64,000 nucleotides of DNA from Desulfuromusa kysingii (lineage in GTDB: Bacteria > Desulfobacterota > Desulfuromonadia > Desulfuromonadales > Geopsychrobacteraceae). The number at the start of each line of letters is the position of its first letter. The first letter of the stretch is position 1. The notes beneath the pieces are model-generated. The model saw only the letters and a list, made by a program, of their open reading frames with translations. It had not been told where the DNA came from and made no database searches. Below, piece by piece: positions 17,965 through 28,861 of the stretch. The stretch lies in assembly GCF_900107645.1 (NCBI RefSeq), contig NZ_FNQN01000007.1, positions 98,898 to 162,897 on the forward strand, in the 5' to 3' direction. The position numbers were made by a program, and so were the translations under genes.

Positions 17965-19151
17965 GACCGATAATCAGAATTTATTTTGACATATTCATAG
18001 CTAAGATCAGAGGTATAATAGCTGGCCTCAGCCTCACCTTGGTGCAGATCAATCGTGACAACAAATTCATCAAGTTGCAACACCTTGGTCGCTTCAGCTT
18101 CACTCTCTCCGCCGCAAGCCAGACCATTGACCGCAACAGGAACCTGGTTAAAGCTGATATCGATTCGATCAGGATTCACATCAACGCCAGAATAACCCAC
18201 AGCAGCGATGATTCTGCCCCAATTCGCGTCCTCACCGAAAAAAGCTGTTTTCACCAGTGATGATGTCGCCACCGAGCGGGCAACCTTCCGAGCTGATTCT
18301 ACATTTGAACCGCCAACAACCTTAATTTTAACTAATTTCGTCGCCCCTTCACCATCACGGACAATCATTTTCGCAAGGTCGAGAAGAACCTCATCAAGAT
18401 GCTGACAGAATATCTCTGCCTCAGGCGTATCAGCTTCAATCCGTTTGCCATCAGAAGAGCCGTTGGCGAGTAATAGAACCATGTCGTTAGTAGAGGTATC
18501 GCCATCGACAGTAATTGAATTGAAGCTTTTTTTAACCGCCTGTTGGAGCGCCGAATTGAGTAAATCTAGGCTCACCTGTGCATCGGTTAAAACAAAACCG
18601 AGCATCGTTGCCATATTCGGATGAATCATCCCGGCCCCTTTTGCCATCCCCAGGACTTTATAACCTTGCTCTCCATATTCAGTTGCTGATGCAACCTTAG
18701 AGAAAGCATCCGTCGTCATGATCGCTTCTGCAACAACCTGAGCGTGGTCGGCAGACAAGCCAGCAACAAGCTCAGAAATGCCATCCACAAACGGGGACAG
18801 AGGGAGCAACTCACCAATCACTCCGGTAGAAGCAAGTGAGACAAGGTCGGTTGAAATTTGCAACTCTCCCGCCAGCAATTCCATGGTTGCTTCAGCCACG
18901 CGAAGCCCTTCAGCTCCTGTGCAAGCATTCGCGTTCCCACTATTAACGAGGATCGCTTGACATTTCCCTTTGGCGATTCTTGGTTTCGTCAGGATTAACG
19001 GCGCAGCGACCACTTTATTTTGGGTAAACACTCCGGCACAATTAGCAGGAGAATCAGAAACAATGAGACCTAAGTCCAGTTTTCCCGTTTTTTTAATCCC
19101 ACTTGCCATTCCGGAGAAACGGAACCCGGCAGGGACATCGATAAGATCCAT
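17961..19151 (-). CDS. argJ: Bifunctional ornithine acetyltransferase/N-acetylglutamate synthase
   Basis: A 396-residue ArgJ. It moves the acetyl group from N-acetylornithine to glutamate in the cyclic arginine pathway. The autocleavage site is visible in GMIHPNMATMLGF: the bond before Thr is cut and the new N-terminal Thr acts as nucleophile. Also present are KNKVVAAP-like ferrying residues (FTQNKVVAAPLIL), ILVNSGNANACTG, FNSITVDGDTSTNDMVLLLANG, and FGEDANWGRIIAAVGYSG. First gene of the argJ-deoB-DUF2914 unit. Confidence 0.96.
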   Translation of the reverse strand: MDLIDVPAGFRFSGMASGIKKTGKLDLGLIVSDSPANCAGVFTQNKVVAAPLILTKPRIAKGKCQAILVNSGNANACTGAEGLRVAEATMELLAGELQISTDLVSLASTGVIGELLPLSPFVDGISELVAGLSADHAQVVAEAIMTTDAFSKVASATEYGEQGYKVLGMAKGAGMIHPNMATMLGFVLTDAQVSLDLLNSALQQAVKKSFNSITVDGDTSTNDMVLLLANGSSDGKRIEADTPEAEIFCQHLDEVLLDLAKMIVRDGEGATKLVKIKVVGGSNVESARKVARSVATSSLVKTAFFGEDANWGRIIAAVGYSGVDVNPDRIDISFNQVPVAVNGLACGGESEAEATKVLQLDEFVVTIDLHQGEAEASYYTSDLSYEYVKINSDYRS

Positions 19152-19221
19152 ATCTTGCTCACATTCGTTCAGGGTAAAAGCGTTTAAATATCAACACCAA
19201 CTAGAATAGAATGAATAACTA

Positions 19222-20919
19222 TCAACAGTTCAACAATCTATTGTAAGTGTTCTCAGTCGGCAACATCAGCCCAAAACAAGTTCCCTCGTCAGTGACTTCT
19301 TCGAGGAAAATATCTCCCCTCATCCGGTCAACGACAACCTTGACTAAGGCTAGACCAATCCCGACGCCGTGGGGTTTTTCCGTATCAATATCCCCGAGCT
19401 GAGTATAAGAGTCAAAGATTGTCTCATGGGCCTTAATAGGCACAGTCTGGCCATCATTAAAGACTTGCAGATGAACATACTCCAGACCTTCAAGTTCTTC
19501 CACTGTCGCAGTAATTTTAACTCGTCCACCATCCCGATTAAATTTGACCGCATTATCAATCAGAGAATTAAAAGCCATGCCGAATTTTTCCTGATCACCA
19601 TAAATCTCTGGCAAATCATCCTGTATATTGATTTCTGCGACGAGATTTCGTTCATTCATTTTGGAGTTAAAATACTGGAAAGAATCTGCAATAGACCAAG
19701 GAACCCCGAACGACTTCCAACGCCACACCTCACGTTCTGATTCGATGGAAAACAACCGCAACATTCCGGTAATTAACCTCTCCAGACGTTTTCCTTCACC
19801 GTGCACCTGCAGCAAATTATCCTTAACTTCCTCCTCCGAAAGTTTGTTGAAAAAAGTCAGAGAGAGGTCGATATAGCCCATAATAGAGGTTAACGGCGTT
19901 TTCAATTCATGAGACAGGTTACAAACCAGACGGGTGCGTGCTCTATTGACCCGAACCAGATCTTCATTCGTCCGCTCAAGCTCCAAGGCTTGCTGGCGTA
20001 AATTATTAACCAGTTCGAAGTTTTCCATCGCCAGTGACACCTGGTTGGCAATCGCCACCAGAAGGTTCTGATCTTCCAAATCAAAAGGTTCGCCAGATTT
20101 TTTATTGTTAACGTTGATCACCCCGACAAATTCATCACGAACATAAATTGGAACCGAGAGCAATGATTGATTCTTATAGCGTAAACCACCCTCAAGCCGT
20201 TTAAAACGACCGTCCTGATCGATATTCGGGACGAGAACCGCCTCCCCGGTAGCAAGGACATGGCCGGAGATCCCTTCGCCTGAGGCAACCTTGACAGAGC
20301 CGACAATCTCTGGAGTCAATCCATGAGCAGCAGCAATATGCAGCATCCCATCATCTTTAAGGAGCATCAGTGAAGCGACGTCAACTCCTGTAGAATGGAC
20401 AATCGAGTCCAGTATCTGGTCAAATAGCTCCTGCAAACCATTCCCGGAGCTGGCGGTTTCCCCAACCTTTTTAAGGAGAATAAGATCGGCCATTCTCCGC
20501 TGCGCTTCAAGTCTGGATTCATTTTGATGAACTGCCTGGAAGTAGGAACTGATGCCGAGTTTCGCCGCCTGCAGTACTTCTTCTTGGGAAAAAGGCTTGA
20601 CCAAGTAGTCGAGAGCCCGCTCCCGCAATACTTGACGAGCAACGTCAAAATCCTGTTGCCCGGAGATCATGATAACCTGAATTTCTGGTGTATGTTGCTT
20701 GATCATCCGCAACACATTGACGCCATGAATATCAGGTAAAGAGACATCACAAAAAACCACAGCAACTTTTTCCTGATCCAGCATCTTAGTGATGCCAGAT
20801 CCTGATTCTGATCGGAGCACCGGGTATTCCAGAGGCTCAAGGATATCTTCCAAAAGGTCCAGAATCAGTGGAGCATCATCGATCAATAAAATTGCTGGTG
20901 TTAATGATTTCTCTGTCAT
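19222..20919 (-). CDS. REC-GAF-histidine kinase signalling protein
   Basis: A 565-residue cytoplasmic signalling protein with the receiver at the N-terminus. REC spans 1-125, phospho-acceptor Asp58 in VAVVFCDVSLPDIHG and Lys in YLVKPFSQEE. A GAF domain (~160-305) includes LMLLKDDGMLHIAAAHGL and SLLSVPIYVRDEFVGVINV. The HisKA box is SHELKTPLTSIMGY, followed by an ATPase domain with N-box FNSLIDNAVKFN and G-boxes HGVGIGLALVKVV. It probably integrates phosphotransfer from another kinase with a ligand signal. It is leftward between secA and argJ, 15 nt after the secA end on the coordinate map; the target is unknown. Confidence 0.9.
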   Translation of the reverse strand: MTEKSLTPAILLIDDAPLILDLLEDILEPLEYPVLRSESGSGITKMLDQEKVAVVFCDVSLPDIHGVNVLRMIKQHTPEIQVIMISGQQDFDVARQVLRERALDYLVKPFSQEEVLQAAKLGISSYFQAVHQNESRLEAQRRMADLILLKKVGETASSGNGLQELFDQILDSIVHSTGVDVASLMLLKDDGMLHIAAAHGLTPEIVGSVKVASGEGISGHVLATGEAVLVPNIDQDGRFKRLEGGLRYKNQSLLSVPIYVRDEFVGVINVNNKKSGEPFDLEDQNLLVAIANQVSLAMENFELVNNLRQQALELERTNEDLVRVNRARTRLVCNLSHELKTPLTSIMGYIDLSLTFFNKLSEEEVKDNLLQVHGEGKRLERLITGMLRLFSIESEREVWRWKSFGVPWSIADSFQYFNSKMNERNLVAEINIQDDLPEIYGDQEKFGMAFNSLIDNAVKFNRDGGRVKITATVEELEGLEYVHLQVFNDGQTVPIKAHETIFDSYTQLGDIDTEKPHGVGIGLALVKVVVDRMRGDIFLEEVTDEGTCFGLMLPTENTYNRLLNC

Positions 20920-20934
20920 AGAGTTATCTTATTC

Positions 20935-23631
20935 CTATTTTCCACAACATTTCTTATATTTCTTGCCGCTACCACAAGGACAGGGATCATTGCGGCCGAT
21001 TTTGTCCTCTTCACGAATTGTCGGTTTCTTTGTCTTCTCTTCTTCATCGACCCGGTTCATCGATATTTTCTGCTGCTGCCGTTGCCGTTGAGCTTCGAGC
21101 TTTTCAACATCTTCCTCACGCGCTAACTGGATACGGAAAATCTTCTGCAGAACCTCCTCGCGCACCCGCCCCATCATCTCCATAAACAAAGCATAAGCTT
21201 CCCGCTTGTACTCTTCCTTGGGATTCTTCTGCCCATAACCTCGCAGACCGATCCCCTCTTTCAAGTAATCGACTGAAAGCAGATGATCTTTCCACTGAGA
21301 ATCAATGGTCTGCAGCAATAATATCCGCATCAATTGCCCCATGACCGGGGTGGTGAACTCATCTTCTTTCTCTTGCAGACGGCGTTCTGCCTGATTTATC
21401 AGCAACTCTTCCAGTTCCTCACGTCTGGTTCGCGCCAGATCGACACTGCTTAAATCTGGGGTAAAATTGAACTGATTGAAAAAATCACTGCTCAGTCGAG
21501 TCAAATCCCAGTCCGCTGCGGCCCCTTTATCAGGGCAAAATGTCACAACCATATCGGCAACGGTATCGGCAACAATCCCCTTGAACGTATCCTGTAGCTG
21601 TTCTCCACCAAGAACCTCACGCCGCTGCGTATAAATAACATCCCGCTGCCGGTTCATGACGTCGTCATATTCAATAAGGTGCTTACGAATATCGAAGTTA
21701 TGCCCCTCAACTTTTTTCTGCGCGTTCTCTATCGCCCGGCTGATAATCCCATGCTCAATCGGTTCTCCTTCGGGGATTTTCAGCTTATCCATAACAAATG
21801 CAACCCGCTGGGAACCAAAAATGCGCAGCAGATCATCTTCGAGGCTGAGATAAAAGTGGCTTTTCCCCGGGTCGCCCTGGCGGCCTGAACGGCCACGCAA
21901 CTGATTATCAATCCGCCGGGATTCATGGCGTTCCGTCCCCAGGATATAAAGGCCACCGGCATCGAGGACATCTTGCCGATCGGCCTGGCAGCGTTCCACG
22001 AATTGCGGCAGAAGTTCATTGAAGCGCGCTTCCGGATCTTCAGCACCCGCAGCTTCCGCTCGCGCCATCATTTCCGGGTTACCACCAAGAACGATATCAG
22101 TCCCACGACCGGCCATATTGGTGGCGATTGTCACCGCCCCTTTACTCCCGGCCTGGGCAACGATATAAGCCTCACGTTCATGTTGCTTAGCGTTCAAAAC
22201 ATTGTGTGGAATGCCACGTTTTTTAAGCAGGGCGGAAAGAACTTCAGATTTGTCGATCGTTATTGTCCCAACCAGGACCGGCTGATCATTTTTGTGGCAT
22301 GCGACGATATCTTCAACCACGGCAAGAAACTTTTCTTTTTCGGTCTTATAGATCACATCAGCTTTGTCGATCCGCTGCATCGGCCTATTGGTTGGAATGA
22401 CAACCACATCAAGGCCATAAATTTCGTTAAATTCAACAGCTTCAGTTTCAGCAGTACCGGTCATCCCTGCCAGTTTTTCATACATCCGGAAATAGTTCTG
22501 GAAAGTGATCGTCGCCAACGTTTGGTTCTCACTGGCAATCTTCACCCCCTCTTTGGCTTCAACAGCCTGATGTAAACCATCACTCCAGCGCCGTCCGGGC
22601 ATCAAACGTCCGGTAAACTCATCAACGATCTGCACCTCGCCATCCTGAACCACATAATCTACGTCGCGCTTAAACAGAGCATGGGCTTTCAACGCCTGAT
22701 TCACATGATGCAGAATCTCAATATTTTGCGGCTCATATAAATTATCGATATGCAGGAGCTTTTCCACCTTGGAGACCCCTGCCTCAGTCAAAGCTGCTGA
22801 CTTCGCTTTTTCATCGACAGTGAATTCACCCGTGTGCCGCTTAGTCGACTGACCGATTTTCCCATCCCGCTCTTCAATAACCTCACCTTTTTGCAAGTGG
22901 GGAATAATCTGGTCGACCTTCTCGTAGAGATCGCTGGAAGATTCGCTTGGTCCTGAAATAATTAACGGGGTTCTCGCTTCATCAATCAGAATGGAATCGA
23001 CCTCATCGACGATGGCATAATGGAGATCTCTTTGGACATATTCATCCAGATCAAACTTCATATTGTCGCGTAAATAATCGAAGCCAAATTCATTATTTGT
23101 TCCATAGGTAATATCTGCGGCATAAGCAGCTTTACGCTGCACATCATTTAAGCCGTGGACAATGCAATCAACTGTCAGACCAAGAAATCGATAAAGTTTC
23201 CCCATCCATTCGGCATCACGCTTGGCGAGGTAATCATTGACGGTAACAACATGCACCCCTTTACCGGTCAAAGCATTGAGATATATCGGCAAGGTTGCCA
23301 TCAGCGTTTTCCCCTCACCGGTTTTCATTTCCGCGATCTTGCCGCCGTTAAGCACCATCCCGCCAATCAACTGAACGTTGAAGGGGCGTAACCCAAGAAC
23401 TCGCTTGCTGGCCTCACGAACGACAGCAAAAGCCTCGGGCAGTAACTGATCGAGAACCTCTCCAGCCGCCAACCGTTTGCGAAATTCTTCGGTTTTCGCT
23501 TTTAATTGTTCATCAGTTAAAACCTCAAATTCCGCCTCATGAGAATTAATCTGCTCGACCAGTGGCTGCATTTTTTTAAGATCACGGTCATTTTTACTGC
23601 CAACTACTTTCTTAATAAATTTACCAATCAT
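20935..23631 (-). CDS. secA: Preprotein translocase ATPase SecA
   Basis: An 898-residue SecA motor. I use the ATG at 23631, preceded by GGGAG; an upstream TTG at 23649 is unlikely. Walker A is [19 protein letters not shown]-type Walker B is [22 protein letters not shown], and the second nucleotide fold has [18 protein letters not shown] and [18 protein letters not shown]. The C-terminal zinc-binding tail [15 protein letters not shown], used for SecB and lipid contact, is intact. It drives export through SecYEG. Length is normal. Confidence 0.98.
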   Translation of the reverse strand: MIGKFIKKVVGSKNDRDLKKMQPLVEQINSHEAEFEVLTDEQLKAKTEEFRKRLAAGEVLDQLLPEAFAVVREASKRVLGLRPFNVQLIGGMVLNGGKIAEMKTGEGKTLMATLPIYLNALTGKGVHVVTVNDYLAKRDAEWMGKLYRFLGLTVDCIVHGLNDVQRKAAYAADITYGTNNEFGFDYLRDNMKFDLDEYVQRDLHYAIVDEVDSILIDEARTPLIISGPSESSSDLYEKVDQIIPHLQKGEVIEERDGKIGQSTKRHTGEFTVDEKAKSAALTEAGVSKVEKLLHIDNLYEPQNIEILHHVNQALKAHALFKRDVDYVVQDGEVQIVDEFTGRLMPGRRWSDGLHQAVEAKEGVKIASENQTLATITFQNYFRMYEKLAGMTGTAETEAVEFNEIYGLDVVVIPTNRPMQRIDKADVIYKTEKEKFLAVVEDIVACHKNDQPVLVGTITIDKSEVLSALLKKRGIPHNVLNAKQHEREAYIVAQAGSKGAVTIATNMAGRGTDIVLGGNPEMMARAEAAGAEDPEARFNELLPQFVERCQADRQDVLDAGGLYILGTERHESRRIDNQLRGRSGRQGDPGKSHFYLSLEDDLLRIFGSQRVAFVMDKLKIPEGEPIEHGIISRAIENAQKKVEGHNFDIRKHLIEYDDVMNRQRDVIYTQRREVLGGEQLQDTFKGIVADTVADMVVTFCPDKGAAADWDLTRLSSDFFNQFNFTPDLSSVDLARTRREELEELLINQAERRLQEKEDEFTTPVMGQLMRILLLQTIDSQWKDHLLSVDYLKEGIGLRGYGQKNPKEEYKREAYALFMEMMGRVREEVLQKIFRIQLAREEDVEKLEAQRQRQQQKISMNRVDEEEKTKKPTIREEDKIGRNDPCPCGSGKKYKKCCGK

Positions 23632-23849
23632 TACAAAAAATACTCCCAAAATCCCTGCGGCCTAAAATACCGACAAGGCTGATTATTTAAAGTCAACTTA
23701 TAAATGTCTGGCTACAAACCCACTGACTCATTAGCTACGCGGGCACGAATCGACGGCATAGTAGCACAGGAAAAGAAGCACCCACAAGTATTTAAGAAAG
23801 GGCAAAACGTTGGAATTATCAGAAGTTGTAGGACTATAGAGAGGAAGAA

Positions 23850-24716
23850 TTAAAGGGTTTTACGTGGATCAATAGGAACTCCGTTCAAACGTAGCTCATA
23901 ATGGAGATGCGAACCCGTCGAGCGGCCGGTGTTACCAACCTGAGAAATCATATCACCCCGCTTGACACGCTGCCCAGCCTTCACCAAGACTTTCGAATTA
24001 TGAGCAAAAATAGTACGGTAACCATAACCATGGTCAATAACAACCATCTTGCCGTAATCACGAGAATAACGGACTCGCGAGACAATTCCATCGGCTGTCG
24101 CCACTACCGGCGTCCCGGTATTGGCTGCAATATCCAGCCCCTCATGCATAACCTGCCTGCCCGAAAAAGGTGACTTACGCATCCCAAAATAGGATGTTAA
24201 CCAACCCTTGGTGGGCCAACCCTTAGGAGTGGCACGACTGAGCGAAACCTGATCATTTAACAGATTGCGGACACCCTCCTGACTTTGACGTCGGAGCTCG
24301 ATTGCAACCTGCAGTTTGTTGATCTGACGTTGAATGGCATCAACGTCTTCCATAGGATCAAATTCTTGAATCCCACCGATAGCAACAGGAACATCTTCAG
24401 GCAATGCTTCTAACGCTGCCAGCTGTCTGACGCGCGCTTCAGATTCTGCAAGGTCATTCATTTGTTGCTGCACGTTATTTAAATCTGCGGTGAGGGATAA
24501 TAAGGTTTGCTGCTGTTCGATGTTGGACAGTCGAAGTTGCTGCAATTCAGCATAATCCATATTGAAATTGAAATATTGGTAAGCAAAAAAGACAGAAAAC
24601 CCCACAGACAAACAACAACCACAGATTGCTGCTTTGACCATCCCACTGTGGAGACGCAAACTGCTGACCTTGCGGTTTTCTTCGGGAATGATTATAAGCG
24701 AGAAACGTCTTGCCAA
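23850..24716 (-). CDS. M23-family (LytM-type) peptidoglycan peptidase
   Basis: A 288-residue membrane-anchored protein. A hydrophobic segment at ~29-48 gives a signal anchor. A coiled coil follows at ~55-105 (LQQLRLSNIEQQQTLLSLTADLNNVQQQMNDL, read in parts) and a second helical part at ~125-155. The C-terminal M23 domain (~165-285) has the zinc ligands in VMHEGLDIA and HLHYELRLNG, plus GTPVVATADGIV, DHGYGYRTIFAHNSK and GQRVKRGDMISQVGNTGRSTG. All catalytic ligands are present, so it should be an active endopeptidase, not an EnvC/NlpD-type activator. About 220 nt separate it from secA. Confidence 0.9.
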   Translation of the reverse strand: MARRFSLIIIPEENRKVSSLRLHSGMVKAAICGCCLSVGFSVFFAYQYFNFNMDYAELQQLRLSNIEQQQTLLSLTADLNNVQQQMNDLAESEARVRQLAALEALPEDVPVAIGGIQEFDPMEDVDAIQRQINKLQVAIELRRQSQEGVRNLLNDQVSLSRATPKGWPTKGWLTSYFGMRKSPFSGRQVMHEGLDIAANTGTPVVATADGIVSRVRYSRDYGKMVVIDHGYGYRTIFAHNSKVLVKAGQRVKRGDMISQVGNTGRSTGSHLHYELRLNGVPIDPRKTL

Positions 24717-24849
24717 AACAACTGACTCCCAATAAATAGTGACAACGCTTTTAAAATTACCTTACACTAATAACACAACCCTAAGGTTTCCCCCAACCTT
24801 TTTATTACGCCACGTCGTTTAGCCGCGGCTGAATCGTTGCTATCGCCAC

Positions 24850-26526
24850 TCAGTCGGCCACCAACGCCAGAGAACTCTCAATCAACTCACGGGCATGAAC
24901 CAATGTTTGTGCGCTCACCTGAGAACCGCTGAGCATCCGCGCCATTTCAGCAACTCGGGCTTCCGGAGTCAACAGCATCAAACCTGTAGTTGTCCGACCA
25001 TGTTTCTCCTCTTTGGCAACCTGATAGTGTTGATTTGCAAACGCAGCGACTTGCGGTAAATGGGTCACACAAAGCACTTGCAGATCCTTGCCTAAACGGC
25101 TGATTTTTTCACCCACTGCGGTTGCCGCTTCACCACCGATTCCGGCATCGACCTCATCAAAGATCAAAGTCCTGATCCCATCACCTTCAGGAATACTCCG
25201 TTTAAGGGCCAGCATAATCCGTGACAGTTCTCCGCCGGAAGCAATCTTGGCGAGTGGTTGAGCCTCCTCGCCGGGGTTTGCTGCCAAATAGAATTCTCCC
25301 CGCTCTAACCCGTCGAGAGACGGCTCCTCCAAAGGGAAAAACCGGATCTCAAAGTTAGCTCGTGCCATCGCCAGATCTGCAAGCTCTTGCTCTACTTTTT
25401 CAGTCAGCTTAAGCCCTGCTTTTTGTCGTTGCAAACTGAGGCGCTGACCAGCATCAAGGGTCACCTTGTTCTGGTCCGCCAATTGTCGCTGCAATTGCTC
25501 TCGCCGCCCTTCGATATCAGTTAAATCAGCCATCTCTGCAGTGATCTGGTCCAGATATTCAAATAATGCAGAAATCGTCGGCGCATACTTCATCTTCAAG
25601 CCAGACAATAATGCGAGCCGGTCCTCAACCTGTTGTTGCCGTTGTGGTTCAAAGTCCAATTTTTCGGCATATTCTCGTAATTCTGAAGCAATATCTTCCA
25701 GGCTATAGAGATTGGTCTGCAATGATTTCGCCAAAGCACCCAAGTGGGGATCAATGGTCTCAAGATTCTCAAGTTGTCCGGCAACAACGGCGATTCGCTC
25801 ACACACCGCATCTTGTCCAGCATAAAGGTATTCATAACCGCTTGAGGTCGCAGCCGTTAACTTCCCGGCGTGAAGCAACAGGGTCCGCTCCTGTTCCAAT
25901 GCTTCATCCTCATCGGGTTGAAGATTGGCCCCCTGAAGCTCCTGTTGTTGAAATCGGAGCATATCCAGCCGCTGCTGTCGCTCCCGTTCAGCAAGATCCA
26001 AACGGTCCAGGTCATTTTTAAGCTGCTGGTATGTGGCAAAAGCAGAGCGGTAATCTTGCAGTGGTCCCTGTAAACCGGCAAAATTGTCCAATAACTGCAG
26101 ATGGGTTTCGTTGCGTTGTAAGTTTTGATGTTCATGCTGACCATAAATGTTGACCAGACTGCTGACAAATTCACGCAATTGTGCCAAAGAAACCGGAGAC
26201 CCATTCATAAAGATCCGGTTTTTCCCGGAACGTGAAATAATCCTCCGAACCAACAGCTCATGACCATCTTCCAGGCCAGCGGCAACAAGTTTCGTTTCCA
26301 AATGGGGTGCGCCACTGAGATCAAATATTGCTTCGACGGATGCTTCTTTTTCTCCGGTACGAATTATCTCGCCGCGTGCCCGCCCGCCCAGCAAAAGATT
26401 AACAGCATCAACAATGATCGATTTGCCCGCACCTGTTTCCCCCGTTAACACATTGAAACCAGCGCTAAATGTGGCGTGCATGTTTTCAATAATAGCAAAG
26501 TTTTTTATGATCAGGTCGGTCAACAT
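24850..26526 (-). CDS. recN: DNA repair protein RecN
   Basis: A 558-residue SMC-like ATPase for double-strand break repair. N-terminal Walker A: FNVLTGETGAGKSIIVDAVNLLLGG. A central long coiled-coil region (~155-360) is rich in Gln, Leu and Glu. The C-terminal signature and Walker B are LAKIASGGELSRIMLALKRS and TLIFDEVDAGIGGEAATAVG, with the switch histidine in VLCVTHLPQVAAFANQHY. It starts 8 nt after nadK ends, the common nadK-recN arrangement. I see no obvious LexA box near it. Confidence 0.96.
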   Translation of the reverse strand: MLTDLIIKNFAIIENMHATFSAGFNVLTGETGAGKSIIVDAVNLLLGGRARGEIIRTGEKEASVEAIFDLSGAPHLETKLVAAGLEDGHELLVRRIISRSGKNRIFMNGSPVSLAQLREFVSSLVNIYGQHEHQNLQRNETHLQLLDNFAGLQGPLQDYRSAFATYQQLKNDLDRLDLAERERQQRLDMLRFQQQELQGANLQPDEDEALEQERTLLLHAGKLTAATSSGYEYLYAGQDAVCERIAVVAGQLENLETIDPHLGALAKSLQTNLYSLEDIASELREYAEKLDFEPQRQQQVEDRLALLSGLKMKYAPTISALFEYLDQITAEMADLTDIEGRREQLQRQLADQNKVTLDAGQRLSLQRQKAGLKLTEKVEQELADLAMARANFEIRFFPLEEPSLDGLERGEFYLAANPGEEAQPLAKIASGGELSRIMLALKRSIPEGDGIRTLIFDEVDAGIGGEAATAVGEKISRLGKDLQVLCVTHLPQVAAFANQHYQVAKEEKHGRTTTGLMLLTPEARVAEMARMLSGSQVSAQTLVHARELIESSLALVAD

Positions 26527-26534
26527 AGCTACAA

Positions 26535-27392
26535 TTAACGCTCTCCCCAGCTCAGTTTGGTGCGTAATATCTCAAAATAATCCTTATTAGGGCTACTCAC
26601 TAGTCGAGTACGAGATTCTGATCGGCGGACTTCAACCCGGTCGCCGGGAAACAGTTTATGTCCCACCTGACCATCCGCAGTGAAGAACACCACATCGTCT
26701 TCAAACTTGACTTCGATCTCAATAACTGAACGGCTCCAGACCATAATGGGACGGTTCGTCAACATATGTGGGCAGATAGGAGTGATGAGCAAGCTATTGA
26801 TATCGGGATAGATAATTGGACCACCGGCAGCCAGATTGTAACCCGTTGAGCCAGTCGGGGTTGAAACAATCAGACCGTCTGCTTTATAGCAGCTCAAATA
26901 ACGACCATCGACATGGGTTTCCATATCGATAATCCTGGCTAGAGCCCCCTTGTTAATAACAATATCGTTGACGACAGTATACTGACCGATAACTTTACCC
27001 GCGCGATGGATGAAGGCATCAATCATCATCCGATCAGAAACGTTATAATCTCCCGTGATCAAACGCTCCAGCATCTCAGGAAGTTCATCACGGGTGATCT
27101 CGGTTAAAAACCCCAGCTGCCCAAGGTTGACGCCGACAATCGGGACATTCCTCTGCCCAACCGAGCGGGCAACAGAAATGAGAGTTCCATCACCACCGAG
27201 GACGATAATCAGGTCAACAAGTTCCGGAATTTCTTCACTGGAATAACCGTTGACCTTCCCTATCTGTTCAGCCAAACTATCTTCGAGAAGAACCGCGATC
27301 CCTTCTGCTTGCAAACGTTTGCAGATACCAGCTGAGATAATCTCAACGTCCGGGTGATTCTTTTTTCCGTAAATACCAACTTTTTTCAGCAT
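26535..27392 (-). CDS. nadK: NAD kinase
   Basis: A 285-residue ATP- or polyphosphate-dependent NAD kinase that makes NADP. Key motifs: LIIVLGGDGTLISVAR (GGDGT), VGVNLGQLGFLTEI, the NDIVINKGALARI segment that contacts NAD, and DGLIVSTPTGSTGYNLAAGGPII. The start at 27392 is the second of two adjacent possible codons (TTG-ATG), 5 nt after GGTGG. First gene of the nadK-recN pair and divergent from rarA. Confidence 0.95.
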   Translation of the reverse strand: MLKKVGIYGKKNHPDVEIISAGICKRLQAEGIAVLLEDSLAEQIGKVNGYSSEEIPELVDLIIVLGGDGTLISVARSVGQRNVPIVGVNLGQLGFLTEITRDELPEMLERLITGDYNVSDRMMIDAFIHRAGKVIGQYTVVNDIVINKGALARIIDMETHVDGRYLSCYKADGLIVSTPTGSTGYNLAAGGPIIYPDINSLLITPICPHMLTNRPIMVWSRSVIEIEVKFEDDVVFFTADGQVGHKLFPGDRVEVRRSESRTRLVSSPNKDYFEILRTKLSWGER

Positions 27393-27544
27393 CAATCCAC
27401 CAATGAAGGACCTTGTAAGTTAAGTGGTTAAAAAAGACTGCTGACCATTATCACAAACTCCGTGAAAAAGTCTATCTCATAGGAAGTTGTTGTGAACACA
27501 TTTTGCGTGTTACATTGCGCCGAAATATTATTGCTGGAGTGAGC

Positions 27545-28861
27545 ATGGATCTCTTTGAACAATCTGTACAGAACAACAGCCAGTCACCGTTGGCAGAGCG
27601 CTTACGACCCCAAACATTAAATGAGGTTGTTGGCCAGCAACACCTATTGGGGGAAGGGAAACTGTTACGGCGCTTGATTGAAACCGATCAATTGACATCA
27701 ATTATCTTCTGGGGACCTCCAGGCACCGGAAAAACCACACTGGGCCGGGTCATTGCCAATTGCACCAGAAGCCGCTTCGTGTTCTTTTCAGCCGTCCTCG
27801 GGAGCATCAAAGAGGTCAGGGAAATTGTCGCTGAGGCAAAACAGCAACGCATTTACCATGCGCGAAAAACTCTTCTCTTTGTCGATGAAATCCATCGCTT
27901 TAACAAAGCCCAACAGGATGCTTTTCTCCCTTCGGTCGAAAACGGGGATATCACCCTGATTGGTGCCACGACTGAGAATCCCAGTTTTGAAGTGAATTCA
28001 GCCCTCCTCTCCCGTTCGCGGGTATTCACCCTTGAACCTCTGAATGAGGATGATTTAAAAGTGATCATCCAGCGCGCTATCCCCTCCCAGCAAGGACTAA
28101 ACAAACCGGAGCTGCAAATTGAGGAGGCCGCGCTTAATTTCCTCGCTGCCCAATCGGGAGGAGATGCCCGGATTGCCCTGGGGGCATTGGAGGTTGCTGC
28201 CGCGACGGTACAGGACAATCTGGTTTCATTGGCAACAGCACAAGAGGCGTTGCAGAAAAAAGCTCTCCTGTATGATAAAAGTGGTGATGAGCACTACAAC
28301 GTCATCTCCGCCTTCATCAAGAGTATGCGTGGTTCAGATCCCGATGCCGCCCTGTATTGGTTGGCACGCATGCTCGAAGCCGGGGAAGATCCGCTATTTC
28401 TCGTCCGGAGGATGGTGATTTTCGCTTCGGAAGATATTGGCAACGCCGACCCACGCGCCTTGCAAATGGCTTTGGCCGTACAACAAGCGATCCATTTTGT
28501 CGGCCTCCCGGAGGCCAGAATCAACCTAGCTCATGGAGTCACCTATTTGGCAACCGCCCCCAAAAGCAATGCCAGCTACGTCGGCATTAATGAAGCGCAG
28601 GCCGAAGTTCGCAAATCAGGGGCGCTACCGGTCCCCAAACATATCCGTAATGCACCAACAACATTGATGAAGCAGCTTGATTATGGCAAGGGGTACAAAT
28701 ATGCCCACAACTATCAGGATGGCTTTGCAGTACAAAACCATCTCCCTGAGCAGCTTTCAGGGAGACAATTTTATCGCTCTTCCAACCACGGCTATGAAAA
28801 AACCATCACCGAAAGGATGAATTATTTACGCAACCAGGCTACAAAGGAGACTCCAGAATGA
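27545..28861 (+). CDS. rarA: Replication-associated recombination ATPase RarA (MgsA)
   Basis: A 438-residue clamp-loader-like AAA+ ATPase acting at stalled replication forks. The ATG at 27545 follows GGAG by 5 nt; a frame from 27503 adds 14 residues without a site. Walker A is FWGPPGTGKTTLGRVI, Walker B is LLFVDEIHRFNKAQQDAFLPSVE, sensor 1 is LIGATTENPSFEVNSALLSRSRVF, and sensor 2 lies in SGGDARIALGALE. The C-terminal tetramerisation region (HYNVISAFIKSMRGSDPDAALYWLARML, read in parts) is typical. Its stop overlaps the start of the yidD-like gene. Confidence 0.96.
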   Translation: MDLFEQSVQNNSQSPLAERLRPQTLNEVVGQQHLLGEGKLLRRLIETDQLTSIIFWGPPGTGKTTLGRVIANCTRSRFVFFSAVLGSIKEVREIVAEAKQQRIYHARKTLLFVDEIHRFNKAQQDAFLPSVENGDITLIGATTENPSFEVNSALLSRSRVFTLEPLNEDDLKVIIQRAIPSQQGLNKPELQIEEAALNFLAAQSGGDARIALGALEVAAATVQDNLVSLATAQEALQKKALLYDKSGDEHYNVISAFIKSMRGSDPDAALYWLARMLEAGEDPLFLVRRMVIFASEDIGNADPRALQMALAVQQAIHFVGLPEARINLAHGVTYLATAPKSNASYVGINEAQAEVRKSGALPVPKHIRNAPTTLMKQLDYGKGYKYAHNYQDGFAVQNHLPEQLSGRQFYRSSNHGYEKTITERMNYLRNQATKETPE